Positions 25,416 through 33,160 of a stretch of 45,220 bases of DNA are shown here, one piece after another; position 1 is the stretch's first letter; the number at the start of each line of letters is the position of its first letter. A program made the position numbers and the translations under genes. The stretch covers positions 1 through 45,220 of the forward strand of contig JAJEDY010000075.1 in the NCBI GenBank assembly GCA_022821275.1, given 5' to 3'. This DNA comes from Candidatus Latescibacterota bacterium (lineage in GTDB: Bacteria; Latescibacterota; UBA2968). Below the pieces are notes generated by a model. It saw only the letters and a list, made by a program, of their open reading frames with translations, ran no database searches and was not told where the DNA came from.

Positions 25416-26881
25416 GGCATGGCCCCTCCGATCATGAGCAACAGGTGCAGGACAGGGTCGGGATAGATATAGAGTACCAGGCAGCCAGCGGCTGTAAATA
25501 ATAAGGGGAGCACACATGCAAGCGGTGCTTCGTGCAGACCGTCTGCGTGATGGTCATTTGTTGCGGTGGCAAAAAATGCATAGATGGGAATGGGCAATAA
25601 ATAGAGGACATTGAGTAGTGAACTCATCAGCAATACCCCAGCGGCCACGTAGCGATGGGCTTCAATCGCAGCCAGTACCAGATACCACTTGCTCCACGCG
25701 CCCGCAAAAGGCGGTATCCCAATGATGCTCAGAGAGCCGATCAGAAAGGCGAACATCGTAAATGGCATCTGCCGTCCGATGCCTTTCATGTCGCTGATTT
25801 CTGTTTTGTGCAAAGCCACCAGGATGGCTCCGGCACAGAAGAACAGGGTAATTTTGCCAAAGGCGTGCGTTACGATGTGCATGCTGCCGCCCAGCACACC
25901 CAGGTCATTTGCCAGCGACGCTCCCAGTACGATGTAGGATAATTGGCTGATTGTGGAATACGCCAGTCGCGCTTTCAAATTGTCTTTTGTCATCGCTACC
26001 AGAGATCCCACCAGGATGGTGAAGCCGGCGATGTAGGTCAACCATTCGCTGAGGCCCGCACCCGAAAGCAACTCTGTGCCAAAGAGGTAGATCACCACTT
26101 TCATGATCGTAAATACGCCAGCTTTTACCACGGCTACGGCGTGTAGCAATGCGCTGACAGGCGTAGGCGCGACCATTGCCGCGGGCAACCACCTGTGGAA
26201 TGGCATTAACGCCGCTTTTCCGGTTCCAAAGGTATAGAGACCGAGCAGGACGATTACAATGCCTTCGCTCGCTTTGCCAGTTAGAATGCCGCCAGGCGCA
26301 AATTCCAGTGTGCCGGTCAGTTGCCAGGTCCACACCATGCCCAGCAATAAAAACCCCACCGATGTGCTCATCAAAATGCCCATGTAGATTCGCCCGGCGC
26401 GCATGGCTTCTTTGCTGCGATGGTGCGTGACAAGCGGATATGTCGATAGGGTCAATACCTCGTAAAAGATGAATAAGGTGAACATGTTGCGGGCAAAAGC
26501 TACGCCCAGAGCAGCCGAGATCGCAAATGCAAAGAAGACAAAAAATCGGGTCTGATTTTCTTCGTGATGCCCGCGCATGTACCCGATGGCATAAACTGTG
26601 GTGACAATCCACAATCCCGACGCGATGAGGGCAAATATCATGCCCAATGGCTCTACTTTAAATGCCAGTGATAGGCCCGACATTACGTCTGTGACATGCG
26701 CGGCGGGCTGTGCGCCGTCCATTACCGAAGGTAAAAGTGAAAGTACGGTGCCAAAGGTCAGTACAGCCGCAATCAATCCGATGGCTTCGCGCACATTGGG
26801 GCTGCGCGAGGCCAGTGCAATAAAGGGCATGCCCAGAAGCGGCAACGCAATGGATACGAGTATGGCGGTTGATCCACTCAC
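25412..26881 (-). CDS. Second ND/MnhD-type antiporter subunit
   Basis: A 489-residue membrane protein of the MnhD/NuoM family. The start is GTG 26881, which overlaps the upstream stop as GTGA; the open frame upstream lies inside the preceding gene. Conserved features: MFTLFIFYEVLTLSTYPLVT with the membrane Glu, GKAALMPFHRWLPAAMVAPTPVSALLHAVAVVKAGVF (with the Lys/His pair), and LAYSTISQLSYIVLGASL. Similar in length to MnhD, it probably pumps or conducts protons in the complex. Confidence 0.92.
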   Translation of the reverse strand: MSGSTAILVSIALPLLGMPFIALASRSPNVREAIGLIAAVLTFGTVLSLLPSVMDGAQPAAHVTDVMSGLSLAFKVEPLGMIFALIASGLWIVTTVYAIGYMRGHHEENQTRFFVFFAFAISAALGVAFARNMFTLFIFYEVLTLSTYPLVTHHRSKEAMRAGRIYMGILMSTSVGFLLLGMVWTWQLTGTLEFAPGGILTGKASEGIVIVLLGLYTFGTGKAALMPFHRWLPAAMVAPTPVSALLHAVAVVKAGVFTIMKVVIYLFGTELLSGAGLSEWLTYIAGFTILVGSLVAMTKDNLKARLAYSTISQLSYIVLGASLANDLGVLGGSMHIVTHAFGKITLFFCAGAILVALHKTEISDMKGIGRQMPFTMFAFLIGSLSIIGIPPFAGAWSKWYLVLAAIEAHRYVAAGVLLMSSLLNVLYLLPIPIYAFFATATNDHHADGLHEAPLACVLPLLFTAAGCLVLYIYPDPVLHLLLMIGGAMP

Positions 26882-28356
26882 GGCGTTACCCCTATCAATA
26901 ATCCGGCGGCGCGTTGTGCTACGTTGACGGTTAAGTCCGTTTGAATACCAAAATACAATGTCGCTCCCGTCAAACCCCACATGGAGATCTGCATCATTAA
27001 CGGCGCTTCTTTTATTTTTGAATCATCATCGGCTTTCTGAAAATAAGCCACTTCAACGACGCGCCATACATATACTACGGCGAGTAGAGAGCTGAGCAGG
27101 GCCAGCAGTGCTATGGGCCACCATCCCGCTTCCAGCGCGGCTAAAATCAAATACCACTTGCTGATAAAGCCTACGGTTAATGGCACACCGATCAAGCTCA
27201 GACCTGCCAGTACAAAGGCTGCCATTGTTACGGGCATGCGTCGCCCAAGTCCTTTCCAGTCGGCGAGATTAGATGATCCGAGGCGCAATACCACGCAGCC
27301 TGCGGCCAAAAATAGGGCGGCTTTCATCAGGGCGTGATTAAACAGGTGAACAATCCCGCCGGTCAATCCAGTTACGGAAACAAAGCCGATGCCCAGCATC
27401 ATATACCCGATTTGCGCCACGCTGGAATAGGCCAATAATCGCTTTATATTGGTCTGGTATATGGCGGATAGGGATGTCACGTAAATCCCGATGAGAGATA
27501 GGGGAATTAAAAAGATATCGAGGTTGAGTTTTTCAAATACAAATTCGGCACCCCATACGGTAAATGTGAATCTCAGAAATACGTAGATGGATACTTTTGT
27601 CGCTGTTGCGGCCAGGAAAGCCGTGACTAAAGAGGGGGCGTAACAATAGGCGTTGGGCAACCACATGTGCAGCGGGAACATCGCCAGTTTGATTAACATG
27701 CCCACGGTCAAGAAGGCGAATGCGACCATTGCTGTGCGGGTTTCAAACATCGGGGGCAAACGCTGGGAGAGATCAAACATATTCAGGGTGCCGGTCATCA
27801 TGTACATCAGTCCGATGCCGATGACAATAAATGTGGCTCCCAATGTGCCCATGATCAGATATTGATAAGACGCGGTCAGTGCACGCCGATCGCGTCCCAT
27901 GGCTATCAGGGTATAGGAGGATAGGGATGAGATTTCCAAAAATACAAAGACGTTAAACGCATCGCCTGTGATCGCTATGCCCATCAATCCGGTGAGGCAT
28001 AGCAGATAAGCTGTATAAAATAAATAATGCTGCTTGCCGGAGACTTCATCTACCACGCTCGGCAGTGCAAAGAACATCAGCACGGCGGCGATGATCGAAA
28101 CCAGTAGCAGCACATAAGCATTGATCGTATCGACGCGGTATTCAATGCCCCAGGGCGCAATCCATCCGCCTATTGCATACGAGATTACACCCTCTTCCAG
28201 TACGCGAATGAGCAGCATGGAAGCCAGGCCCAAAGAGGCGACACACACGAGAGATGCAAAAGCCCACACCAGCGTTTTTTGCCGCAATAACACACATAAG
28301 GGGGCCGATACGAGAGGGACAACAATCAACAATATGGGCAGATGCATATCAATCAT
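26878..28356 (-). CDS. mnhD: Na+/H+ antiporter subunit D (MnhD/MrpD)
   Basis: The 492-residue core antiporter subunit. It lies directly after mnhC, as in canonical Mrp operons, so I give it the MnhD name. Motifs: FNVFVFLEISSLSSYTLIAMG with the membrane Glu, LIKLAMFPLHMWLPNAYCYAPSLVTAFLAATATKVSIY with Lys and His, LLAYSSVAQIGYMMLGIGF, and HALMKAALFLAAG. About 14 transmembrane helices. ATG 28356 overlaps the mnhC stop by 8 bases. Confidence 0.94.
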   Translation of the reverse strand: MIDMHLPILLIVVPLVSAPLCVLLRQKTLVWAFASLVCVASLGLASMLLIRVLEEGVISYAIGGWIAPWGIEYRVDTINAYVLLLVSIIAAVLMFFALPSVVDEVSGKQHYLFYTAYLLCLTGLMGIAITGDAFNVFVFLEISSLSSYTLIAMGRDRRALTASYQYLIMGTLGATFIVIGIGLMYMMTGTLNMFDLSQRLPPMFETRTAMVAFAFLTVGMLIKLAMFPLHMWLPNAYCYAPSLVTAFLAATATKVSIYVFLRFTFTVWGAEFVFEKLNLDIFLIPLSLIGIYVTSLSAIYQTNIKRLLAYSSVAQIGYMMLGIGFVSVTGLTGGIVHLFNHALMKAALFLAAGCVVLRLGSSNLADWKGLGRRMPVTMAAFVLAGLSLIGVPLTVGFISKWYLILAALEAGWWPIALLALLSSLLAVVYVWRVVEVAYFQKADDDSKIKEAPLMMQISMWGLTGATLYFGIQTDLTVNVAQRAAGLLIGVTP

Positions 28357-28705
28357 TCACAATGTCCCGTTCTATAATTTCATCTTCTTCAATCGTATCA
28401 TAAGCTTCCCCAATTCGCACGACGAGTGCCAAACCCAGAGAGAGGGTTGCGATGCCCACGACAATTGCCGTCAGGATGAGTACATGGGGCAATGGGTTGG
28501 AATACGCTTCAATGCCTTCCCCCAAAATTGGCGCAGTACCACCGCTGACCTTTCCCACGGTGATATAGAGCAAGAAGACCGAGACCTGAAAGATGCTCAG
28601 GCCAATCAATTTTTTAACGAGATTGGGACGCGCAATCGCGGTGTACAATCCAATCATCATCAAGACCATGCAGGCCCAGTAGTTGAATAATCCGACAGAG
28701 ATCAT
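28349..28705 (-). CDS. mnhC: Na+/H+ antiporter subunit C (MnhC/NuoK-like)
   Basis: A 118-residue, three-helix protein homologous to complex I subunit NuoK. It has the expected pattern of a first helix (FNYWACMVLMMIGLYTAI), VKKLIGLSIFQVSVFLLYI, a short polar loop SNPLPHVLILTAIVVGIA, and an acidic C-terminal tail. ATG 28705 overlaps the mnhB stop as ATGA and has a GGAGG ribosome binding site. Confidence 0.93.
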   Translation of the reverse strand: MISVGLFNYWACMVLMMIGLYTAIARPNLVKKLIGLSIFQVSVFLLYITVGKVSGGTAPILGEGIEAYSNPLPHVLILTAIVVGIATLSLGLALVVRIGEAYDTIEEDEIIERDIVND

Positions 28706-29127
28706 CGCAATCGCCTCCGACCTGCAAAAGCAAAAAAGATCGCTATCATTACAGCGGCTACGGTAATACCCACGCCGAGTTCGACCAGGAAGATGCCCAG
28801 GTGTTGTCCGTGCGGTGGATCGGCCGGATCCAGAGCAGTATAATCCAGGAAATTGTAGCCGAGAAATAGGGAGACCAATCCCGTGCCCGCATAGAGCAAG
28901 ACGCCGAGTGCGACGAGCGTTTCAATGATGCGGGGTTTTACAATTTGTTTTGCGGCTTGCAGGCCAAAAATTAGCGTGTAGAGCACGACTGCTGCGGCAA
29001 AAATTACACCGGCTTGAAACCCACCACCAGGCCCGAAGTCGCCGTGAAATTGCACGTAGAGCGCGAATAATAGTATCGGAGGAATGAACCACTTGCTCAC
29101 TACGCGGGGAATACTCTCATGTTTCAT
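28702..29127 (-). CDS. mnhB: Na+/H+ antiporter subunit B (MnhB)
   Basis: A 141-residue membrane protein with the MnhB signature FHGDFGPGGGFQAGVIFAAAVVLY near residues 28-51 and three further helices. The segment is well conserved among Mrp antiporters. ATG 29127 overlaps the upstream stop by 4 bases (ATGA). Confidence 0.93.
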   Translation of the reverse strand: MKHESIPRVVSKWFIPPILLFALYVQFHGDFGPGGGFQAGVIFAAAVVLYTLIFGLQAAKQIVKPRIIETLVALGVLLYAGTGLVSLFLGYNFLDYTALDPADPPHGQHLGIFLVELGVGITVAAVMIAIFFAFAGRRRLR

Positions 29128-29669
29128 TGCTCGTCCTCCTTGCGCCAGATATGTCCCAGGAGCAATATTACGCCGATACCTGCTGTAAAAATCACGGTTA
29201 CTTCCCCCAGTGTATCGTATCCCCGGTAGCTCGCCAATACCGATGTGACAATATTGGGTATTCCCATTTCTTCTCCCGATTTTTCAATATAGCGATCGGC
29301 AACGTGCTGGTGAACGGGTGCATTGGGGTCGCCGTAATTCGGCATATCCAGTGTGCCGTAGATAAGTGCGCTGCCCGTAATGAGCACGACGAGCAGTGCC
29401 AATGCGTTATTTTTTTTGACAATTTTTTCTTCGCGCGTCGTCAATGATAGTGTGCCCAGCAGGAGCACGGTTGATACGCCAGCACCAACAGCCGCTTCGG
29501 TAAATGCGACATCAACGGCGTCGAGCAATGTAAATACGATTGCCGATAGGAAGCTGAATATACCCGTCATCATTGCGGCCATAAACAGATTTTGCATTCG
29601 GGAAACCGCAATCGCGAGTACGATCATAAAAGACAGCAGGGCGATGTCCAGAATTTCAGTCATGCTCAT
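29124..29669 (-). CDS. DUF4040/MbhD-E-like antiporter subunit
   Basis: A 181-residue membrane protein equivalent to the C-terminal part of MrpA. Residues 1-80 match DUF4040 (MbhD-like: NLFMAAMMTGIFSFLSAIVF, DVAFTEAAVGAGVSTVLLLG). The C-terminal part (GYDTLGEVTVIFTAGIGVILLL) resembles MbhE or the MrpB N-terminus. The operon has no full-length MrpA; this gene supplies its tail while extra ND proteins can supply the antiporter-like part. The start has AAGGGA ahead of ATG 29669 and overlaps mnhG. Confidence 0.85.
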   Translation of the reverse strand: MSMTEILDIALLSFMIVLAIAVSRMQNLFMAAMMTGIFSFLSAIVFTLLDAVDVAFTEAAVGAGVSTVLLLGTLSLTTREEKIVKKNNALALLVVLITGSALIYGTLDMPNYGDPNAPVHQHVADRYIEKSGEEMGIPNIVTSVLASYRGYDTLGEVTVIFTAGIGVILLLGHIWRKEDEQ

Positions 29670-29988
29670 TTTTCCCTTTGTTGTCGGGATTGCCCAAAAA
29701 AGGCTTGAGGCCCGACGTCAATGCCGCTTTGCCCACTGCGTGGGTCGATGTGGGACTGGTGAGGAGCAATATCACCAGAAGCATCACTAATTTTACTGTG
29801 ACCATTGTCAGGCCGCCCTGAAACATCAGTCCCAACAGGACGAGGCTCGCCCCCAGTGTGTCGGTAATACCACCGCCGTGCATGCGGCTGTAAAAATCGG
29901 GCAAGCGCAATAGCCCCAGGCCGCCTATCATGCACAGAATACATCCCGGGATGAGGCAAATCCAGCTCAATATATCGACAATCGTCAT
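29656..29988 (-). CDS. mnhG: Na+/H+ antiporter subunit G (MnhG)
   Basis: A 110-residue, three-helix subunit with the family hallmark GGLGLLRLPDFYSRMHGGGITDTLGASLVLLGL (residues about 22-54). It lies 5 bases after mnhF. A short, polar C-terminal tail carries several charged residues (GNPDNKGKNEHD). Confidence 0.94.
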   Translation of the reverse strand: MTIVDILSWICLIPGCILCMIGGLGLLRLPDFYSRMHGGGITDTLGASLVLLGLMFQGGLTMVTVKLVMLLVILLLTSPTSTHAVGKAALTSGLKPFLGNPDNKGKNEHD

Positions 29989-29993
29989 GGTGT

Positions 29994-30275
29994 TCAGGTC
30001 CTGTTTTGTTCTTCGGGATCGGCACCCAGATCATTATAGGTCACAAATTTTAGAACGGCCAATGTGCCGATAAAGTTGATCAATACATAAATAAGGGCGA
30101 GGTCCAGAAAATCGGGTCGGTCAGTTAAAAATCCGAGCACGGCAATAAATAATACGGTTTTGGTGCCAAACATATTTACCGATAGGATGCGATCATACAC
30201 AGTTGGCCCCAATAGGGCGCGGCAAAGTGCCAGTGCCATGGTGACCAATATACCGATCATTGCCGCAATAAACAT
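29994..30275 (-). CDS. mnhF: Na+/H+ antiporter subunit F (MnhF)
   Basis: A 93-residue, three-helix subunit. LCRALLGPTVYDRILSVNMFGTKTVLFIAVLGFL and the ALIYVLINFIGTLAVLKF helix are typical. It begins one base after the mnhE stop, with GGAG upstream. Confidence 0.93.
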   Translation of the reverse strand: MFIAAMIGILVTMALALCRALLGPTVYDRILSVNMFGTKTVLFIAVLGFLTDRPDFLDLALIYVLINFIGTLAVLKFVTYNDLGADPEEQNRT

Positions 30276-30276
30276 C

Positions 30277-30756
30277 TCATTGCTCCAGTGCCGTCGTCAC
30301 GCGGCGGTCCATATCGCCGCTCTGTACATCGTCAGCGGCTTCTTTTGTCAGGGCATGTACCACAATATCTTCTTCGTCCAGGTCGAGTGATACGGTGCCG
30401 GGGGTCAGAGTTATTGAATTGGCAAAAATGACGCGACATAGATCGGTTTTTTGCGTTCCCGTTACGCGTACTATGCGCGGGGCAATGGGCAATCTGGGAT
30501 TCAAAATGCGTTTTGCCACGTCGATATTCGCTTTGATAATGGCCCAGATTAACCAGGGAATATACAAAGCGAGGCTCCAGATCAGATGAATTGAATACCC
30601 TTCTTCATCTACAATAGATAGACGACCGGCCAGATAAACGACAAAAGCACACGACAATATACCTATGGCAAGGACGAGCGTGTGTTCAAGCGTATAATGT
30701 CCAGACCAGAGCAGCCATGTGCCAAATGCCACAATGCTCATGAAGATGTAACGCAT
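30277..30756 (-). CDS. mnhE: Na+/H+ antiporter subunit E (MnhE)
   Basis: A 159-residue subunit: two N-terminal helices, then PRIVRVTGTQKTDLCRVIFANSITLTPGTVSLDLDEEDIVVHAL, the cytoplasmic domain shared by all MnhE/MrpE proteins. It is the first gene of the antiporter operon. ATG 30756 has a GAGGT ribosome binding site. Its leader holds a terminator-like hairpin that may attenuate the operon. Confidence 0.94.
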   Translation of the reverse strand: MRYIFMSIVAFGTWLLWSGHYTLEHTLVLAIGILSCAFVVYLAGRLSIVDEEGYSIHLIWSLALYIPWLIWAIIKANIDVAKRILNPRLPIAPRIVRVTGTQKTDLCRVIFANSITLTPGTVSLDLDEEDIVVHALTKEAADDVQSGDMDRRVTTALEQ

Positions 30757-30828
30757 ATAGACCTCGGATGAAATCGTAGGGGACTGTCCTATCCTGAGCA
30801 GTTAGCACCCATTCTATAGGAAAGGCAC

Positions 30829-30856
30829 AAAAAACCCATTCGTTCGCCCAAATGGG
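30829..30856 (-). promoter_or_regulatory. Attenuator-like hairpin ahead of mnhE
   Basis: On the minus strand CCCATT (30851-30856 complement arm) and AATGGG (30835-30840) form a 6-bp stem with a 10-base loop, followed by six T. It lies about 75 bases before the mnhE ATG, and no minus-strand gene ends just upstream, so it would terminate the operon's own leader. A second AATGGG copy (30808-30813) could pair with the same CCCATT arm and break the terminator. The rest of 30757-30987 contains only AT-rich sequence with possible promoter boxes. Confidence 0.4.
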
Positions 30857-30987
30857 ATGAATGTAGGAACTGTTTTATTTAATATTTTTTAACGCAAAAA
30901 ATCAAGCGAAATATCGCGTTGTGTTCTATCTTGTAGGCGGGTTATTTATTATTGTGCAACCATTTAATTAATAGAAAGGCACATTTG

Positions 30988-31296
30988 GTGTCAACTATTC
31001 TGATCGCATATCTGTTTACAGCGCTTATTTTTGGATTTTTTCTCTATTATTTTGTTTGGCGAAATCGCTATGTCACACAGATTCGTCTGGCTATTCACAA
31101 GATTGAAGGGCGTGCTGTGAGCATTGAACGCATTGTGAGGGAAACAAAAAAAATCCGGGCGGATCATTACCCGGGTCTGTTGGCATTAACAAGCATCGAA
31201 TGGAGAGTTATTTATAAAGATCGCAATGACAATCTCTGCGAGACCCGCTGCCGTGTTAGAGATGGACAACTCGACTGGCATCCGCCGCTGTCATGA
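30988..31296 (+). CDS. Small membrane protein, function unknown
   Basis: A 102-residue protein from GTG 30988 with a GAAAGG ribosome binding site. One N-terminal transmembrane helix (TILIAYLFTALIFGFFLYYFVW) precedes a basic linker and a compact domain (about 35-100) with IEWRVIYKDRNDNLCETRCRVRDGQLDW, which reads as a real beta-rich domain. I do not recognise the family. It converges with the AAA ATPase gene, five bases away. A terminator-like repeat of the minus strand lies inside its coding sequence near 31146-31175. Confidence 0.6.
   Translation: MSTILIAYLFTALIFGFFLYYFVWRNRYVTQIRLAIHKIEGRAVSIERIVRETKKIRADHYPGLLALTSIEWRVIYKDRNDNLCETRCRVRDGQLDWHPPLS
31146..31175 (-). terminator. Terminator-like repeat, copy 1
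   Basis: On the minus strand CCGGG (31171-31175), a 10-base loop, CCCGG, then eight T. It sits 130 bases past the AAA ATPase stop, inside the opposing small gene. It shares about 60 bases of sequence with the element at 32942-32971. Confidence 0.5.
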
Positions 31297-31301
31297 TTTT
31301 G

Positions 31302-32879
31302 TTACATGCCCCAGATATCGATCTCGATTCCACTGCTCGATGTTCGGCGATTGTGGAATACCTTGTCCGCCCAACGCCTGCCTTCACGACGGTCAAAGAT
31401 CACCAGGTGCCCCGCCTCTGCATCACACCGATCCATGTATTCTGCGCTCTGATCCAAACCATCAGCGATGGTCTGTTTTAGGCTCTTGTGGAGTATTTTA
31501 CACTCAATCACGACTTTGCGCGTCTGATCACCCTGCGGCCATAAGATGAGCAAATCCGTGCGCATCCGTCCAAGACCATACTCCCGCTCAATACGTCCAC
31601 CGCTGTTCACGATACGCTGCAAAAACGCCTGCAATAACAACTGTGGCCCCGCCTCCTGGTATTGAAATCGTCTCACCCAATGCTCTGAGTGTTCGCGGAA
31701 GAAGGTCTGAAACTCGGTCATCAGTTTGACCACATTCAGGCTACCATCGGCATCGACGTACCAGGCCGTATCCTCATTGAGTCCCACCTGGGCTGCGTAG
31801 GTCAATTCGCGGGGGACGATTTCCGCGTAGATCGGATTGGCAATGCGGAGTGGGTCGTTTGGAGCGATCAAACCCAGATCGCGGACGTACTCGAGGTCGC
31901 GGGTCGAGAAATCGCTGTCCTCTGACCCACTCAAAAGTGGCTCGACAACGCGACGCACGCGTTCTTCCTGCAATTTGTCGGCTAGCTGGTCAAGGTGCGT
32001 CTCACGACGCAGGATGAGTTGCTCTTGTGCATTGTGGATTGTGTCGGCAGTGATCGGAATGCCGCGGTCTTGTGCGGCTACGCCATAGAAACAGGTTTCG
32101 TCCGCCAGCGCGTTGACCAGCCACGGCTGCCCCTGGGTCTGTGTCCAGATCAGTTCCAGCGCGTCGGGGGTGAACACCTGTCCCGTCTCCTCAGTGTGTT
32201 GTCCGATCAGGGCGAGCACCTCGTCTTGCGAGAAGTCGCCCAGGCGCAGGGATCGCGCTTTGATGTTGAACGCACTGCCGCCTGCGATGATCGCGTTCTC
32301 TGCGGTGGATTGGATGCGGTAATCGCGCACGTCGCGCACACCGCACAGCACCACACTTTGCGGAAAGTCCTCCGGGCGACGGACGTAGCCTGCCCGCAAC
32401 TGCCGCAACACCGACAACAGCGCGTCCCCGATCAGCGCGTCAATTTCGTCAATGAACAGTAGCAGAGGTTTCGGAGTAGCCTCAGACCAGCGCGTCAACG
32501 CCTCACGCAGGGCACCGTGGGGGCCGTATTTCGCCAGGATGTCGAGCCAAATCTCGTCCAGAAACTCGTCGCTCAGTGTTGAACGCGCCCAAGAAGCCAG
32601 TTCACCCAGGATCGTGCGCATCACTTGTTCCACATCTTCGCGTGCAGCCTGTCCGCCTTCGACGTTGACATACACGCAACGGTAGTCGCCTTCGGCGTTG
32701 AGCAGGTCGCGCAGGGCCAGTAGTGCAGAGGTCTTGCCCGTTTGCCGGGGCGCGTGCAAGACGAAATAGCGTTTGTCGCGGATAAACCGGCGAACCTCAG
32801 TTAGGTTGAGCCGCTCCAGAGGCGGGATGCAATAGTGATCCGCAGCTACTACGGGTCCGGTGGTATTAAAAAAACGCAT
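31302..32879 (-). CDS. AAA ATPase fused to PD-(D/E)XK nuclease-like domain
   Basis: A 525-residue protein. The N-terminal ATPase has Walker A APRQTGKTS (43-51) and Walker B LLLFIDEID (139-147), in the style of archaeal/STAND-like AAA proteins. After a helical and winged-helix-like middle (about 230-370) comes a C-terminal domain with the restriction-endonuclease pattern: Asp442 (RTDLLILW) and Glu459-x-Lys461 (VVIECKI). This resembles the AAA-ATPase-like/PDDEXK fusions found in many copies in some environmental bacteria. The biological role of these is not settled; defence or mobile-element functions have been proposed. It appears GC-richer than its neighbours, suggesting transfer. ATG 32879 has an AGGGAGA ribosome binding site. 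Confidence 0.8.
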   Translation of the reverse strand: MRFFNTTGPVVAADHYCIPPLERLNLTEVRRFIRDKRYFVLHAPRQTGKTSALLALRDLLNAEGDYRCVYVNVEGGQAAREDVEQVMRTILGELASWARSTLSDEFLDEIWLDILAKYGPHGALREALTRWSEATPKPLLLFIDEIDALIGDALLSVLRQLRAGYVRRPEDFPQSVVLCGVRDVRDYRIQSTAENAIIAGGSAFNIKARSLRLGDFSQDEVLALIGQHTEETGQVFTPDALELIWTQTQGQPWLVNALADETCFYGVAAQDRGIPITADTIHNAQEQLILRRETHLDQLADKLQEERVRRVVEPLLSGSEDSDFSTRDLEYVRDLGLIAPNDPLRIANPIYAEIVPRELTYAAQVGLNEDTAWYVDADGSLNVVKLMTEFQTFFREHSEHWVRRFQYQEAGPQLLLQAFLQRIVNSGGRIEREYGLGRMRTDLLILWPQGDQTRKVVIECKILHKSLKQTIADGLDQSAEYMDRCDAEAGHLVIFDRREGRRWADKVFHNRRTSSSGIEIDIWGM

Positions 32880-32915
32880 CGCTGGATCTCCCTGTCCCAG
32901 GCATCAGTTACTCTG

Positions 32916-32943
32916 AATATATAATATTGCGACAGAAAGACAA
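32916..32943 (-). promoter_or_regulatory. Possible promoter of the AAA ATPase gene
   Basis: On the minus strand TTGTCT (32938-32943) and TATATT (32916-32921) with a 16-base spacer, about 37 bases before the ATG. The -35 box overlaps the T-tract of the terminator of the preceding gene cluster. Confidence 0.35.
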
Positions 32944-32971
32944 AAAAATCCGGATGACTCAGTATCCGGAT
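32942..32971 (-). terminator. Terminator-like repeat, copy 2
   Basis: On the minus strand a stem of ATCCGGAT with ATCCGGAT (each arm palindromic), an 8-base loop and seven T. It would end transcription of the glycan gene cluster. Compared with copy 1, both arms of the stem changed together (CCGGG/CCCGG versus CCGGA/TCCGG), so the hairpin is conserved. Confidence 0.7.
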
Positions 32972-32980
32972 CTGTTGGCA

Positions 32981-33160
32981 TTAAAACGCATCGCGTGGCA
33001 GTACCTTAATGACAATCATTTTTTGCGCTTTCGGCCAATCCCCCTCATCGGAAACCATAACCTTTTGTGATTCATAATTACCTTCTTCCTTTATCATTCG
33101 CATGGATGAGTCCGAGCGCATCCGCCGCCAGTTTGGGTTCCCATCTCAAATTTAACGCCT
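32981..33160 (-). pseudogene. Possible decayed reading frame
   Basis: Between the methyltransferase stop and the terminator, the minus strand reads LRWEPKLAADALGLIHAND up to a TAA at 33078, and in the next frame NYESQKVMVSDEGDWPKAQK and on to IKVLPRDAF, ending at TAA 32981. Joining the two needs one frameshift near 33085. I recognise no family, and there is no start codon with a ribosome binding site. On the plus strand the same region near 32930-33003 reads KIRMTQYPDLLALKRIAW, similar to residues 50-70 of the small protein at 30988. At most one of these readings is genuine. Confidence 0.25.

Noticed and set aside
25905-26612. 235-codon minus-strand frame inside the second MnhD-like gene
   Set aside because: Out of frame with a well-conserved membrane protein; rich in His/Arg/Ser as expected for a shifted frame.
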